A program made the position numbers and the translations under genes. Below the pieces are notes generated by a model that had not been told where the DNA came from, searched no databases, and saw nothing but the letters and a program-made list of their open reading frames with translations. Of a DNA stretch of 64,000 bases, positions 10,290-20,908 are shown piece by piece. Source of the DNA: Bimastos eiseni (taxonomy: Eukaryota > Annelida > Clitellata > Crassiclitellata > Lumbricidae); NCBI GenBank assembly GCA_959347315.1, contig OY365806.1, forward strand, positions 52,628,068 through 52,692,067, in the 5' to 3' direction. Numbering within the stretch: the first letter of the stretch is position 1; every line of letters starts with the position of its first letter.

Positions 10290-11310
10290 ATATGGCGGAT
10301 TTTGGTCCCATTTCTCAAATACCACCATTTATACCGGACCGGACGTTGACCCAACATCCACTGCGCAGCGTTGGAAGAAATGGACGAAACACTTCGAAAA
10401 TCTGATGATTGCAATGGACATTACGGATGCCAAACCACCAGAGGGCATTGTTTCTTCATCTTGCTGGCGAGGCAGTATATGACGTATTTTGAAGGCTTGG
10501 TTGAGCCGCAGGCGGAGGAATCAGGTGAAAGTAACACTTGCAATCTCACGAAGCACATGTTAAAAAAACATTTCAATCAAAAAAAGAACATTGACTTTGA
10601 AATCTTTACATTTCAGCAAACTTGTCAGACCCTCGATGAAAGCATAGATGCGTATTACGTCAGACTGCATTCTTTAGCTGGTTACTGTCAATTTACGAAT
10701 GTGGATGCTGAAATAAAATCCTATGTTATTCAAACCTGTCAATCCATCAAGCTTCCAAGGCGGGCATTGGCTGATGCGGATGTTTTTCTGAAAACACTTC
10801 TTCACACGGCACGTGCTATGGAGTCATCAGAGTGTCAGTCAAAGGCAATAGGAGAAGAGTTTAAGGAAAGAGAGCTAAAATCTACCCATTGTTGCTCAAC
10901 TGGACTACAAAGGTCAGAATGCATCAAACATTCAGCTCATGAGGATGTGTTATAACTGCGGACTGACATATCCACATGTTGGAGGAAAAACGCATTGCCC
11001 AGCTTGGGGCAAAACCTGTTTTGCTTGCAATAAAATAAACCATTTTCAACACCAATGTCGTCAGAATTCTGGTCATGCTCAAGGACGTAAAAGTCGCGTG
11101 CCTACAACTGGTCATGGCGGTGGGTATGAAGCGTCACATCAAATCCATCATTTGGCCATAAACGAACCCACTGAGTCGGTCAGTCTGCAGTCACCCAGAT
11201 GCGGAAGATGCCTTCACCATCAGCGAACTAAGACAACGTGCCCAATTTGTTCAGGTACTGTCACAAGCCTCTTTGGTGGATATGCTTGTAGACACTGGAG
11301 CAAGTGTTAA
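10290..11310 (+). pseudogene. Gag with zinc knuckles and start of aspartic protease
   Basis: The Gag-like part begins at ATGGCGGATTTTGG (10291), shifts frame near 10345, and contains RWKKWTKHFENLMIAMDITD. The long frame 10371-10955 then carries an alpha-helical Gag segment (KHMLKKHFNQKKNIDFEIFT, TLDESIDAYYVRLHSLAGYC). The frame 10939-11080 holds paired zinc-binding Cys motifs: CYNCGLTYPH and CFACNKINHFQHQC, a CCHC knuckle. Just before 11325, in a third frame, SLVDMLVDTGASVNLYN gives the protease active site DTGA. At least three frame changes separate these parts. Confidence 0.8.
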
Positions 11311-11559
11311 TCTATACAATTGAGCTAGTTCATTCCAATGTAACAATTCATTCCTATGCATATCTTGACCCTATCACAATATTGGGACGTTTCGAAGCTA
11401 TCGTACAATATTGACAAGCTAAGATAGAGGCAGTATTTTATGTTGCTGCAGGTGATAGAGGATCTTTGCTCAGTTACATGACAGCTTCAGAACTAGGATT
11501 GATCAAAGTCTATCTGAATGTTATCGATTCTGAGCAGTTGATTACACAAATTCGTGGCG

Positions 11560-12135
11560 CTCCAAAACATGACAGCACTCATGAATGTCACTGAAGTTCG
11601 TAGTCTGCTGGGCATGTTCAACTACTGTGCATGTTTCATACTACCAAAACGGAACCTTTACGGAAATTAACTCAAAACGAGGTCGTGTTCTCTTAGGGAA
11701 AGTGTGAACAGCAAGCTTTTGAGGACATTAAGCAAAGCCTGTGTCAACATGCAGTCACAGCATACTTCACTCCAAACAATAAATCGGTTGTTACAGTTGA
11801 TGCCAGTCCAGTGGGTCTCAGTGCATTGCTTGCACAGGAGAATGATCAAGGACAATCAGTAGTGGTCACTTATGTTAGTAGAGTGCTCATAGAAGTGGAA
11901 AAGAGGTATTTGCAAACAGAGCGTGAAGCCTTAGCATGTGTTTGGGCGTGTGAGTATTTGGGTCTCAGTATTTATATGGATGTCATTTGATTTCATCACG
12001 GATCATAAAACATTGGAAGTAATCTATGGTAATCCTTCATCCAAGTTATCCGCTACATTGAAACGGTGGAGTATTTGTTTACAGCCATATGATTTCAGTG
12101 TCATTTACAAGTCGGGTAAGCGACATCCGACCTTC
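11560..12135 (+). pseudogene. Gypsy RT connection and RNase H fragment
   Basis: VTEVRSLLGMFNYC marks the end of RT. RNase H follows with FEDIKQSLCQHAVTAYF, VVTVDASPVGLSALLAQEN, VVTYVSRVL, LQTEREALACVWACE and, after a frame change near 11940, FITDHKTLEVIYGNPSSKL and RWSICLQPYDFSVIYKSGK. The catalytic Asp of TVDAS and the Asp of TDHK are both present. The coding sequence is cut at about 12135 by the LINE. Confidence 0.85.
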
Positions 12136-12930
12136 TTCAAACAAACCCAACTTATCCTGTGCCTTACTCTTCTCCTGTCCGCAATCTTGGAGTCATCTTC
12201 GATAGGAACCTTTTCTGACCACATCACTCAGCTATCTCGCACCTGCTATATGCACATCCGCGATCTTCGTAGATTGCGCCGAATTCTTAACTACAAGACT
12301 GCATGCACAATAGTCACATCAATTGTTCACTCAAAGCTAGATTACTGCAATTCTCTCTTTTACAACGTTGATTCCTCACAAATAAGACGCCTCCAAACAA
12401 TTCAGAATGCTCTTGCCTGTGCAGTCACTAAAACCCCAAAACACCATCATATAACCCCTGTCTTAAAATCACTTCATTGGCTAAAAGTGCCTCAACGCAT
12501 CCACTACAAAATTGTATCTATCACCTACAATGCACTTCAAACCTCTCAACCCTCTTACTCCAACTCCTTACAATCCAACCACCCAGATCAACTCGCTCAT
12601 CGCCATTGTCATATCTTTCTCTATCTCAACCTTCAGTCTCATTGTCTCTGAAATTCTGCAACCGCTCCTTAGTCTATGCTGCACCAGCACTTTGGAACGG
12701 ACTCCCACAAGAACTCCATCAGTTTGCTCATCCCCACATTTCAACTCCAAATATAACCTCTCCTCCGCTTTCATTATCCCCTGCTACTTTCCATTCACGA
12801 CTAAAATCCGAACTCTTAAATGTGTCCTATCCAGATTCTACTCCTGTGCCACCACATGACCACCCTCATCATCAAAATAAAAAATGGCTGAATCTGGGCA
12901 AGATTACATCATTTCAGGAGTTTTGATTGA
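12136..12930 (+). mobile_element. LINE 3' end (CR1/L2-like), 5'-truncated
   Basis: The protein-coding part starts abruptly with VRNLGVIFD at about 12175 and continues in frame to 12651, then in a neighbouring frame to about 12860. Recognisable blocks are HITQLSRTCYMHIRDLRRLR, IVTSIVHSKLDYCNSLFYNV, TPKHHHITPVLKSLHWLKV, then AAPALWNGLP and FHSRLKSELL. This is the thumb and C-terminal region of a CR1/L2-group LINE. 5' truncation is normal for LINE insertions. One frameshift near 12560 breaks it. Confidence 0.88.
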
Positions 12931-13499
12931 ACTTTATGAAATATATCCTGCAAACTTCACTATGGAACTTTAAGGTCAGCTTGTTATGCTATATTCTAGA
13001 TATATCTGATGTGCCACGCATTAGAATCAGCATTCGAGTAACTGATGCTATGTCTGTTATCATTTGCTATGAGGGCTATAGGGTTAATGACAATAACTTG
13101 GGAGTGGGTGATAGGTGATAAAGGAAAACGTGATTCTTATTCCAAATTCACTAGTCTTTTGAGTCATTACCAGGGCTGGGAAATTGGAAAGGTTACTTTC
13201 AAAGGTAAAGTAGAAATGGCTTTAGTTCTGTTTTCTGTTGCGTGATATGTTTGAGCAACAATGTTTACTTGTCAGTAGCAGATTTCCTGAAGATGATAAT
13301 GCTGGTGATGCTGATGATGAAGATGGCAGCAACATTATTAGTAACTTTAAGTACATTCATGTTCTCAAACATGTTATCCAGCAGTTGCAGTTATTGCAGC
13401 AATGCAAGACTAAATATTGTGGTGATTATGTACACTGAGCATTTCAGGTGTTTTTGCTGTCACCTTCTGTATATGGTTTCTTACATGACAGTTCTCTGA

Positions 13500-15260
13500 T
13501 GTTGCCTCTCCCGGTTTATTTACGTAAACTTTAATCGTGCTTTACTGTTGAACCTGGTACTGAATGTAGTGCTCACATAACTTATCTGACAAAGAAGTGT
13601 CAACTGCTTGAGCCACATGAATGATATGTGACTATGCTACTTGATGAGATTTATGTTCAGCCTAAAGTTTCATACAAGGGTGGAAACGTTAAAGGCTTTG
13701 CTGCAAAATTGTGATGATTGACCCAGGCAACCACTGTCCAAGCATTTATGATTTGTCTATATTGTCTCAAAGAAAGGATATTGCTGCCTTAGTGCCTGTT
13801 AAGAGCATAACAGCACCCTATCTGAAAGACCTAACTGTGAATGTCTTAAGAGTGTTTGAAAAGGTAGGTTTCAGGCTTGTTTACTTGATATCTTATAATA
13901 TCTGAGTTAATGGTAATATGTTTAGGTTGCTATGTGGTGGTTTGTTGCAACCTTTGATAGATCACCCATGTGACAACAGTAGGAAACTTTTTTCCTGTTT
14001 GACACCATGCATTTATTCAAATGTATCAGAAATAATTGGATCAACCAAAAAGACAGTGACCAGACATTAATTTTTCCTGACATGCTAGATACAAATATGT
14101 TTAAAAAGGCAAAGTTCAAGGTTCTGAAGCAGTTGCATGAGAATGAAAAGGACAATCTTGTTAAACTTGCACCATCCTTATCATATAAGGCATTGCACCC
14201 ATCAAACACTGAACGGCAAAGTGTACCACTGATGTTGTGTATTTTCAATGAGAAAGTGGTTGCTGCACTTAAATTGCTTTCACAACAGCAACTTCCTAAT
14301 GTCAACAAAACTGCTGTTGACGAAACACTTGTATATGTTGATCTAATAGTGTCATTGTGGAAAATATTAAATGTTAAACATCCTTTTAAAGGTAGAAATC
14401 TTCGTGATGAGAAATGTGACCCTATAAGACAAGTCGATGACCATCAGTTACTGTATTTTGATAGAGTTATTCAATGGCTTCAAACATGGGAGGCAATGAA
14501 CACTGGCAGTAAGAATGGGATGCTTACAAGAGAAACTGCATCTGCTCTGCAGCATACTTTGAAGTCAATGGTTCTTTTAGTCAGATATCTCCTTGAAAGT
14601 CTTGTATATGTTGATCTAATAGTGTCATTGTGGAAAATATTAAATGTTAAACATCCTTTTAAAGGTAGAAATCTTCGTGATGAGAAATGTGACCCTATAA
14701 GACAAGTCGATGACCATCAGTTACTGTATTTTGATAGAGTTATTCAATGGCTTCAAACATGGGAGGCAATGAACACTGGCAGTAAGAATGGGATGCTTAC
14801 AAGAGAAACTGCATCTGCTCTGCAGCATACTTTGAAGTCAATGGTTCTTTTAGTCAGATATCTCCTTGAAAGTCTTGACTTTAACTATGTCCTTATAGGC
14901 AAATTTCAAACTGACTACTTAGAATACAGATTTTCCCAGAACAGGCAACCAGCTGGAACTAATTTTCATATTTCTGAGCGTGAAATCATAGAATGTGAAA
15001 AAAAATTGGAGCTTAGCAGTAGGTCTATACTGCACATAAATTCTGCATCGCACGGCAAAATCTCAATAAAAATTTTTTTAAATTACCGTTTTATGGAGGA
15101 CGAGTCAGATGATGTAATAGATTGTGACATAAGTGCTTTTGAAGCAGTGCTGAATGATTGCAGTTTAATAAGTGTCTCAGATCCCGAAATGGATGTTGTT
15201 GTTTTTCTTGCTGGATACATTGGTAAAAAAAATAAAGAAGTCTGTTGCATGTAGAACTTG
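13500..15260 (+). pseudogene. P-element-like (THAP9-type) transposase
   Basis: The catalytic N-terminal block LLDEIYVQPKVSYKGGNVKG is at about 13630-13690 (first acidic residue retained). ALVPVKSITAPYLKDLTVNV and LISYNI follow; the last should contain an Asp but shows Tyr, so a catalytic residue appears lost. Then come MHLFKCIRNNWINQKDSDQ (14007 on), a 91-residue block present twice, then FQTDYLEYRF, GTNFHISEREIIECEKKLEL, and a VVFLAGYIGKK tail. A frameshift in an A-run near 15230 moves the next segment (KKSVACRTC) out of frame. The main open frame is 14007-15254, 415 codons. Stops at 13712 and 13904 also break the gene. Confidence 0.85.
14328..14873 (+). repeat. Exact in-frame 273-bp tandem duplication in the P-element-like gene
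   Basis: Copy 1 is 14328-14600 and copy 2 is 14601-14873. I see no difference between them. The unit is 91 codons, running from LVYVDLIVSLWKILNVKHPF to LLVRYLLES, so the reading frame stays open through both copies. Confidence 0.95.
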
Positions 15261-15296
15261 TGTTGCTGCCTTGTGACAACAGATGTGATGGCGTGT

Positions 15297-15501
15297 GACA
15301 CTGCAAGTACGGTTTTTTCTTACTTGGAAGCACTAGACAGAGGAGGTCTGACTTGGCCAAGGCAAGAAAAGGTTGATGTTGTAGTGAAAGTTTTCTGTAT
15401 ATTCCAGTGTTTGGTATCAACAGCTTATGACACTGCAAGTACGGTTTTTTCTTACTTGGAAGCACTAGACAGAGGAGGTCTGACCTGGCCAACGCAAGAC
15501 G
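15297..15501 (+). repeat. Direct repeat at the end of the P-element-like gene
   Basis: About 74 bp beginning GACACTGCAAGTACGG at 15297 recur at 15428 with only two or three substitutions, 131 bp apart. The repeated unit reads DTASTVFSYLEALDRGGLTW, the C-terminus of the transposase. Immediately after the second copy the sequence changes to a LINE. Confidence 0.9.
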
Positions 15502-15502
15502 A

Positions 15503-16868
15503 TGTTCAGGCCTTGGTTCATGGTCCGCCTGCAGATCAGCTTGTCCTTTCTCAATCTATTGAGTCTCTTTTTTCAGAACTCCAGTGCTGGATGTCCTCGA
15601 ATCGCCTCTCTCTCAATTCAACATAAACTCTGCTGACCTTGCTTGGCACCTGCCAGCAGCTCATTAAACTTGACTTTGACCTACTTTCTGAACAGTTCTC
15701 ATTGTTCACTTTCTCTACTAGTGTTCGTGACCTGGGTGTTACCATTGACAGCACTCTTTCATTGCTGAACACATCTATAATCTCTCTCGGTGTAGTTTCT
15801 ACCACCTGCGACGACTTCGAGCTGTCAGACGATCTGTTCCCTCATCCACTTTCACTACTATGGTTCATGCTTTTGTCTGCTCAAGCATTGATTACTGTAA
15901 CTCGCTTCTTATTGGTCTTCCGAAATCTCGCCTGTCACCTCTTCAATCTGTACTAAATGCTGCCGCGCGTCTGATCGCCCGCCTTCCTTGCTACTCTCAC
16001 ATCTCTACCTTCATGACTGAGCACTTACATTGGCTTCCACTCATAGTCTGCATTCGATTTAAAGTTCTTATCAGAGGCATAGCTAGGGGGGCAGAGGGGG
16101 ACACGTGTCCCCGGGCGCCGAGTTGGAGGGGGCGCCAAAATGAGGATTAAAACTTTTTTTATTATTATTTAGAAACAAACTAATTCATCCCAAAAAGTTA
16201 GTAATATTACATTTTGGCGCCCCCAAATTCCTTATTACAAACAGGTTGTCGTAGATGATTTTGGTGCCCCTAACATCCTCCTTACAAACAAGTTGTCACA
16301 CATGATTTTGGCGCCCCTGGGCCCCACTGATCTGTCATCACTAAGGGCTCATATGAGGTGACATAATATCATGTCGTAGTTCCAAATCAATTGCAAGCTG
16401 TGATCTGTCGCTAATTGAAGCTAATTTTATCGTATTTCACTGCATATTCTTCGCACAAATGCTGTTTCAATTGCAAGCTGTGATCTGTCCTACAGCAAAT
16501 TGAAGGTAATTTTGTCGTATTTGCAGCTTCAATGGGACAAGATCGTCTCAGCGATCCAGTTCTTCTAAGCATCGAACGAGCAACTGGGATACAACAAATT
16601 CTGATAACGTCATTGACCAATTTGTGACAGTTAAATCAAGAAAAAACAATTTTTTACAGACTGTCTATGACAGTCATGTATAAATGGCCCTTAAATATAT
16701 TTGAAAACTGTGAAATAAACAAGAAAGGGGCCGTCGCGCAATTTTGGACTAATTTTTACCCTCTTCGGGCCCTCCTCCTCAGGGTTTCTCCCACTGAGAG
16801 TGCCTCTGATTAGGTTGTACTGGAAGAGGCACTATAGAAATACTTAAATACAATACAAAACAATACAA
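15503..16868 (+). mobile_element. CR1/L2-like LINE 3' half, interrupted by a small element
   Basis: RT sequence begins at about 15503 (DVQALVHGPPADQL, IESLFSELQCWMSSNRLSLN), without the palm. It shifts frame near 15625 and 15760, and ends with SSIDYCNSLLIGLPKSRLSP, LQSVLNAAARLIARLPCYSH and LHWLPLIVCIRFKVLI at about 16068. It is then split by an insertion from 16071. The LINE 3' tail resumes near 16770 (TGGAAGAGGCACTATAGAAA) and ends in an imperfect (ATACA)n tail at 16850-16868. Confidence 0.85.
16071..16770 (+). mobile_element. Small non-autonomous DNA element (hAT-like end) inserted in the LINE
   Basis: The left end reads CAGAGGCATAGCTAGGGGGG, close to CAGAGGCGTAACTAGGG at 63031. The interior has repeated GGCGCC-centred segments (GATTTTGGCGCCCC and variants). 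It shares a ~250-bp block in inverted orientation with 63380-63600, including ATTGCAAGCTGTGATCTGTC and GACAAGATCGTCTCAGCGAT. No coding sequence is present. The right end and the target duplication are not resolved; the boundary is set where the LINE tail resumes. Confidence 0.55.
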
Positions 16869-16869
16869 T

Positions 16870-17765
16870 GAGCACAAATTTGTTAGTGCAACAAATCAGA
16901 AAAAAATACTTCTTTCTGTATCTATGAAAAGTTTCTCACAGCATTCACTTATGCCTGGTGTTTATGATTGTGGTCATCATTTTTCAGACTTTATTCGTGT
17001 CATTGCTAGTAAAATGGCCAATATCTTGCTTAACAATTACTGCAAAAAAATTTAATGATGCAAATAATATCTGTAAAGGAGCAAAGAGTAAAAGTACACG
17101 AAAATTGTCAACGCCAAAGACTTAATTATTGTAAAAGTTCTACAGCTGTTAAATGTTACAGTGGTCCTTAAACTTATGATTATAGAAGAAGAGCAGTCCT
17201 GAAGTAAGTTAAAGATTGCTTGTGTCATGCTCAAAGATGCCAGCACATCATTATTCTTTCTCATGCATTATACCCTCAATATATAACTGTGTACCATTTA
17301 CCATAATAAAGATCGACAAAAAACATTTTCAAGGTATCTTAAGGTACAATTTCTGGATTTATTTGAAGGTTTTTAAGAGTTGTTTTACATGGTTCCAGAT
17401 AAATACAAATAAAAACTACACCTTAATAGAGCTAAAACTTTGTCAACTTACTTTGTATTGTTGTGCATTAAATTATTTTGGCTATGGCTTGCAGAAGCGT
17501 TGTTCACAATCAAAGTGTTTAAGTCGCAGTAACTTCATTTGCATCATTGAAATTTGTTATTAATGAAGTAGCAAATTGCATGTAATAAATGGTTTTGTTC
17601 AGCTCTTCTGTAATAATTATTAATTATTGCTCCATATCCTCCCTTTCCAACACTGTCTCTGACTTGACGCAGCGCTCGTGAATAAGCTGATGCCCAGTGC
17701 GAGTGGCGCACTACAAAGTTGGAGCTTATGATCACAATCTGATATCTGTGTCCATTAACACACAT
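16870..17765. other. No gene recognised
   Basis: AT-rich sequence without codon-level similarity I can identify. The longest open frames (60-115 codons, either strand) have no recognisable domain and are best read as chance. Confidence 0.6.
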
Positions 17766-17931
17766 TCAGGCAAAACTTAGGACCAAGCCTGTGACGTCAT
17801 ACAACGTCAGCATTACGGCCTGTCAGAATATCGAAGGCAATGACCCACCCAACCCGTAACGTTTCGTAATTTTTGTAGCACCCCACCCAGTGCACCCACT
17901 CTCGAGCGTTACGTAATTATGCAATGACCCC
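17766..17931. repeat. End of a terminal-inverted-repeat element
   Basis: The block ends CGTTACGTAATTATGCAATGACCCC at 17907-17931, the reverse complement of the terminus GGGGTCATTGCATAATTACG found at 20726. Subterminal sequence (CCACCC, CGTAACGTTTCGTAA) also matches that family. The partner end is not evident. Confidence 0.65.
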
Positions 17932-18060
17932 GAGTGCCGATAGTTTCAAGTCAAAGCAAATCAAAGTCGAGCTAAATCAAGTCAAAACAATGACACGACA
18001 AATCGTCTACATTTAACTTCCGAAATTTGAACAATTTCAGATTCTGTAATGTTTGTTTAT
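17932..18060. repeat. Dispersed repeat shared with 22397-22508
   Basis: GCCGATAG, CAAATCAAAGTC, AGCTAAATCAAGTC and the 20-mer ATGACACGACAAATCGTCTA occur in the same order in both places, with few differences. Confidence 0.85.
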
Positions 18061-18399
18061 TAGTTTTAATGGTTATTAATGGTAATTAATGGTTATCAAG
18101 TTTTTATTACTTTTGAGTACAAGTGTCATCCATGGACTCAAAGAACTTATCACTTTAGGTCATTTTGTATGGTCTTGATTTAACTATCATCGCATTCAGG
18201 TGGGACCTGCGCACAAAAGTATGAACCATTTACAAAATGTTGCACACACTAACAAAAATTAGAGGGAACTTGGTTGCCAGCGCGTATAGTTTAGTAGGAA
18301 TGAAAGTATGAAACCGTATCCGTAATCATGTGCGTCAATTTGTCATACTGTTTGTATTCATATTCGTACATCACATTCGATTGGTGAGTGATATCCTCA

Positions 18400-18672
18400 A
18401 TAATTATAATTGCATTGGTTTTCACGGTGCATGTGAAATTCTACAAGTTTGAAAACCTAGGTGACATACTCAGCCCCTATACATCTTAAAGCGCTTTACA
18501 AAGCCATCTAAAGTACTATGCAAAACACCAGGAGATGGAACGTTTCAATCATTAATGATGCCGTGGTGGCATATTAAAGGAAACATATATTTGCATTGAT
18601 TTTCACAGCATTATAGCATAGTACAAGTTTGCCAAACTAAATGGCATACTCAGCCCCTATACATCTTAAATG
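18400..18672. repeat. Two copies of an ~80-bp repeat
   Basis: TTGCATTGRTTTTCAC ... CATACTCAGCCCCTATACAT ... CTTAAA occurs at about 18411-18489 and 18591-18670. The first copy continues into AGCGCTTTACAAAGCC. It may be a LINE or SINE tail; no head was found. Confidence 0.75.
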
Positions 18673-18986
18673 TCAATTGAGCGCCCGAGCAGACAAGATG
18701 ACGTAGGAGGTTCTGCATCCACTCTAGGCCACATCCTGCCCCGTTGGGAACCTTACCAGGAAGGTAGATCGTCCTTGTACTCGGAGCCAAGTTTATGGCC
18801 AAGTGACCCCTTGAGTTCTTTAGCGCCTCAATATAATCCATTACAGCAGATCGCCAGACGCCAGAGGGCGCTCGCGACATGAGAACAAATTGTAGAAACA
18901 AACTTTGAACTGTTTGAGATTTATTCACCCACAATACCTTAATCAGTAAATTAAAATGTGATTGGAGAAACATAAAATAACACAGG

Positions 18987-19085
18987 TTTGGGGGGCACCG
19001 ACCACCAAAACGGGGGAGGCGAGGCGCTGACCCCCAGTTTTAAAACTGGGGGCCGGTGTCCCTCTACACCTCGCTTGTTACACCT
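18987..19085. repeat. GC-rich inverted-repeat patch with a 22-bp perfect palindrome
   Basis: At 19031-19052 the sequence is CCCCCAGTTTT followed by its exact reverse complement. An outer pair, GGGGCACCGACC at about 18992 and GGCCGGTGTCCC near 19052, gives a larger imperfect hairpin. It is much more GC-rich than its surroundings. Confidence 0.8.
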
Positions 19086-19139
19086 CTGAGTAATACAATA
19101 TTTACACCAAAATCAGAATTACAGTGCAACACGTTTTCT

Positions 19140-19990
19140 TAGGGAATTTCCTGATAAGGGATGGAAACTTGGTGGACTAAAAGCCCTTCTGCATTAGATT
19201 GATGCAACATGTTCATGCAGGCAGTAGACCACGTACTGTAAGAAATAACTAAACCATCAAACAAGTGGAAGCTCTTGTGCTGAGTCAAGAAGACAGGCTA
19301 CAAAATCATCTGACACAAAGAGAAATAGCACAATAAGTAGGCATTTCTCAGACTTCCATGAATGAAATTGTGAAGATTGATCTTCGTTTAAAGTCTTTTA
19401 AGAAGTGTAGAGCGACTGAACTAGCGGTGGCCAACAAGCACGCGCAGCTAAGCGATCAAAGCAGTTGTTGACACGCTACCCTGAAAATTTGGTACATTTT
19501 GCTTGGTTCATCGACGAAAAACTATTCACCATCAAATAGTCAAAGTGATCGCCTGTATGCTGCCGTCGGAACACTGAAGAAAAATATCCCTGGGATATCC
19601 CTGGGAGCATGTCGAACACATGCTGTGCATGTGTTCGACATTCAACCAGTCAATAATGGTTTCGGTCGGTGTGTCGGTACTTGGCAGGACAGTAATACAC
19701 CTTGTAGAGCCTGGAGCTAAAATAAATGATGCATACTACTGGGATGTTTTGTTGATGCAGAACTTGCTGCCAGATGTCAGAGTTTTCAGAATATTACATG
19801 TTCCAACATGATGATGCTCCTGCTCATTGTGCTCAAGATACTGTTGAACTTCTTGCACCTGCACTATGGCCTCCAAATGCCCAGACAATGCCAGACATAA
19901 ATTCCATGGACTAAAAAATCTGGGGTGTGATGCAAGATAAAGTTTACAAGACAAAGAAACACTACGTCGGAGAACTGTGTCGACACTTTG
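19140..19990 (+). pseudogene. Mariner (Tc1/mariner) transposase
   Basis: Motifs along the plus strand in shifting frames are GRPRTV-like at 19213-19245, VLSQEDRLQNHLTQREIAQ and VGISQTSMNEIVKIDLRLKS, then FIDEKLF near 19507-19530 (first catalytic Asp), VMVSVGVSVLG, LVEPGAKINDAYYWDVLLMQ, MFQHDDAPAHCAQDTVELL (second catalytic Asp) and PPNAQTMPDINSMD with KIWGVMQDKVY (third Asp region). The helix-turn-helix and DDE/D core are thus both represented, but stops and at least three frame changes make it inactive. No flanking inverted repeats were assigned. An intact gene would be ~345 codons, so little is missing. Confidence 0.88.
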
Positions 19991-19991
19991 A

Positions 19992-20155
19992 AATTTGATA
20001 TTGCTCTTCTTCCAACATCTTTTGCTCAGAAGTGCACACGCCTCGACTGCGCAATTGCAGTTGTACTGCAGAGCAATTGTGTGCGAAGGACTTGCTCAAG
20101 GTCCCTACACAGTGTATGACGCCTCGGATGAAGGTCGAACCCAAAGCCAGCCTTC
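19992..20155 (-). mobile_element. SINE family 1, copy without recognisable tRNA head
   Basis: The body matches copies at 31807, 32500 and 59985: TTTGATATTGCTCTTCTTCC, CAGAAGTGCACACGCC, GCAATTGCAGTTGTACTGCA, AGGACTTGCTCAAGGTCCCT and a B-box-like GGTCGAACCC near 20132. Read on the minus strand it runs from the tRNA-related end at the right to the 3' tail at the left. Confidence 0.8.
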
Positions 20156-20725
20156 CTTGGGCGCCCTCGGGCGGAGTATTTTAGGCGCCCCTTTCAAAAC
20201 GAGAAAATGGAGCTATTTTATTGATTGTTAGAACAAAAACACATCGAATAATTATGTCCAGACTCTACAGAAAAAAGTATATCATTTTTAGATTAAAAAA
20301 TAAAAAAATTTCAAATTATTACAAAGAACACATTCAACACAAACAAGAACACAACATAACTTTAATTAATATATGAAGTCAACTTTTTGGACCTTTTTAT
20401 CTGCAAAATCTTTAATGGAAAAGTCTAGATTTCAATGGATAGAGTTCCTAAACTGAAAAGTCTGTCTTGTGACATTGTAGACCTTAGATAGCTTGGGAAA
20501 ACTTCATTCTCCACTTCCTATACAGTTACAGGAATTGATAGCAGGCCATATATTCAGATATAACTCTTAAATAGTGTGCTGTTGTATTAATTTTAACACA
20601 ATTTGCATAGTTACTAATTATTTTATCCTTAACCTTACCAGAAAGAAAAGTTTTAATACTGAGTTCTCTTCTTTTTGGTAGTTTGTCTAGTTTTGATATT
20701 TTAACAAACTGGTCAAGTACCAAAA
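20156..20725. other. No gene recognised; short GGGCGCC-bearing repeat edge
   Basis: AT-rich. GGGCGCCC segments near 20157-20195 resemble the ends of small elements elsewhere in the window. No coding motif. Confidence 0.5.
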
Positions 20726-20908
20726 GGGGTCATTGCATAATTACGTAACGCTCGAGGTGGGTGGTGTGCTACAAAAAGTTACGAAACGTTACAGGGGCGG
20801 GCGAGTGAGTCAGCTGAACATTACATAATGCTTTTTATTCTTAAACTAATTAGTAATTAATTAAAATTACTCAATCAAAACTATAAACCAAAGATTAAGT
20901 TTTACCTC

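Larger units (their letters stand above)
10170..12135 (+). mobile_element. Second Ty3/gypsy-type retrotransposon, gag-protease-RNase H remnant
   Basis: In order, the element holds a Gag-like region, a zinc knuckle, the protease start and RNase H. Most of RT and all of the integrase are missing. It is more AT-rich than the first gypsy element and has a different Gag, so it is a separate lineage. At about 12135 it is cut off by a LINE 3' end in the same orientation. Confidence 0.85.
13240..15260 (+). mobile_element. P-element-like DNA transposon relic
   Basis: The body encodes a P-element/THAP9-type transposase in several frames. No terminal repeats could be assigned. The upstream stretch 12930-13240 shows nothing recognisable except CAGGGCTGGGAAATTGG at about 13170, which could be an unrelated hAT-type terminus. 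Confidence 0.8.

Noticed and set aside
12568..12774. Minus-strand frame opposite the LINE at 12.6 kb
   Set aside because: Shadow of the plus-strand LINE coding sequence.
17216..17563. 115-codon open frame
   Set aside because: Low-complexity, Cys/Phe/Tyr-rich composition expected from AT-rich noncoding DNA; no domain.
18650..18973. Minus-strand 107-codon frame with a possible splice donor (CTGGTAAG)
   Set aside because: The translated sequence shows no recognisable domain and the region carries a duplicated repeat.
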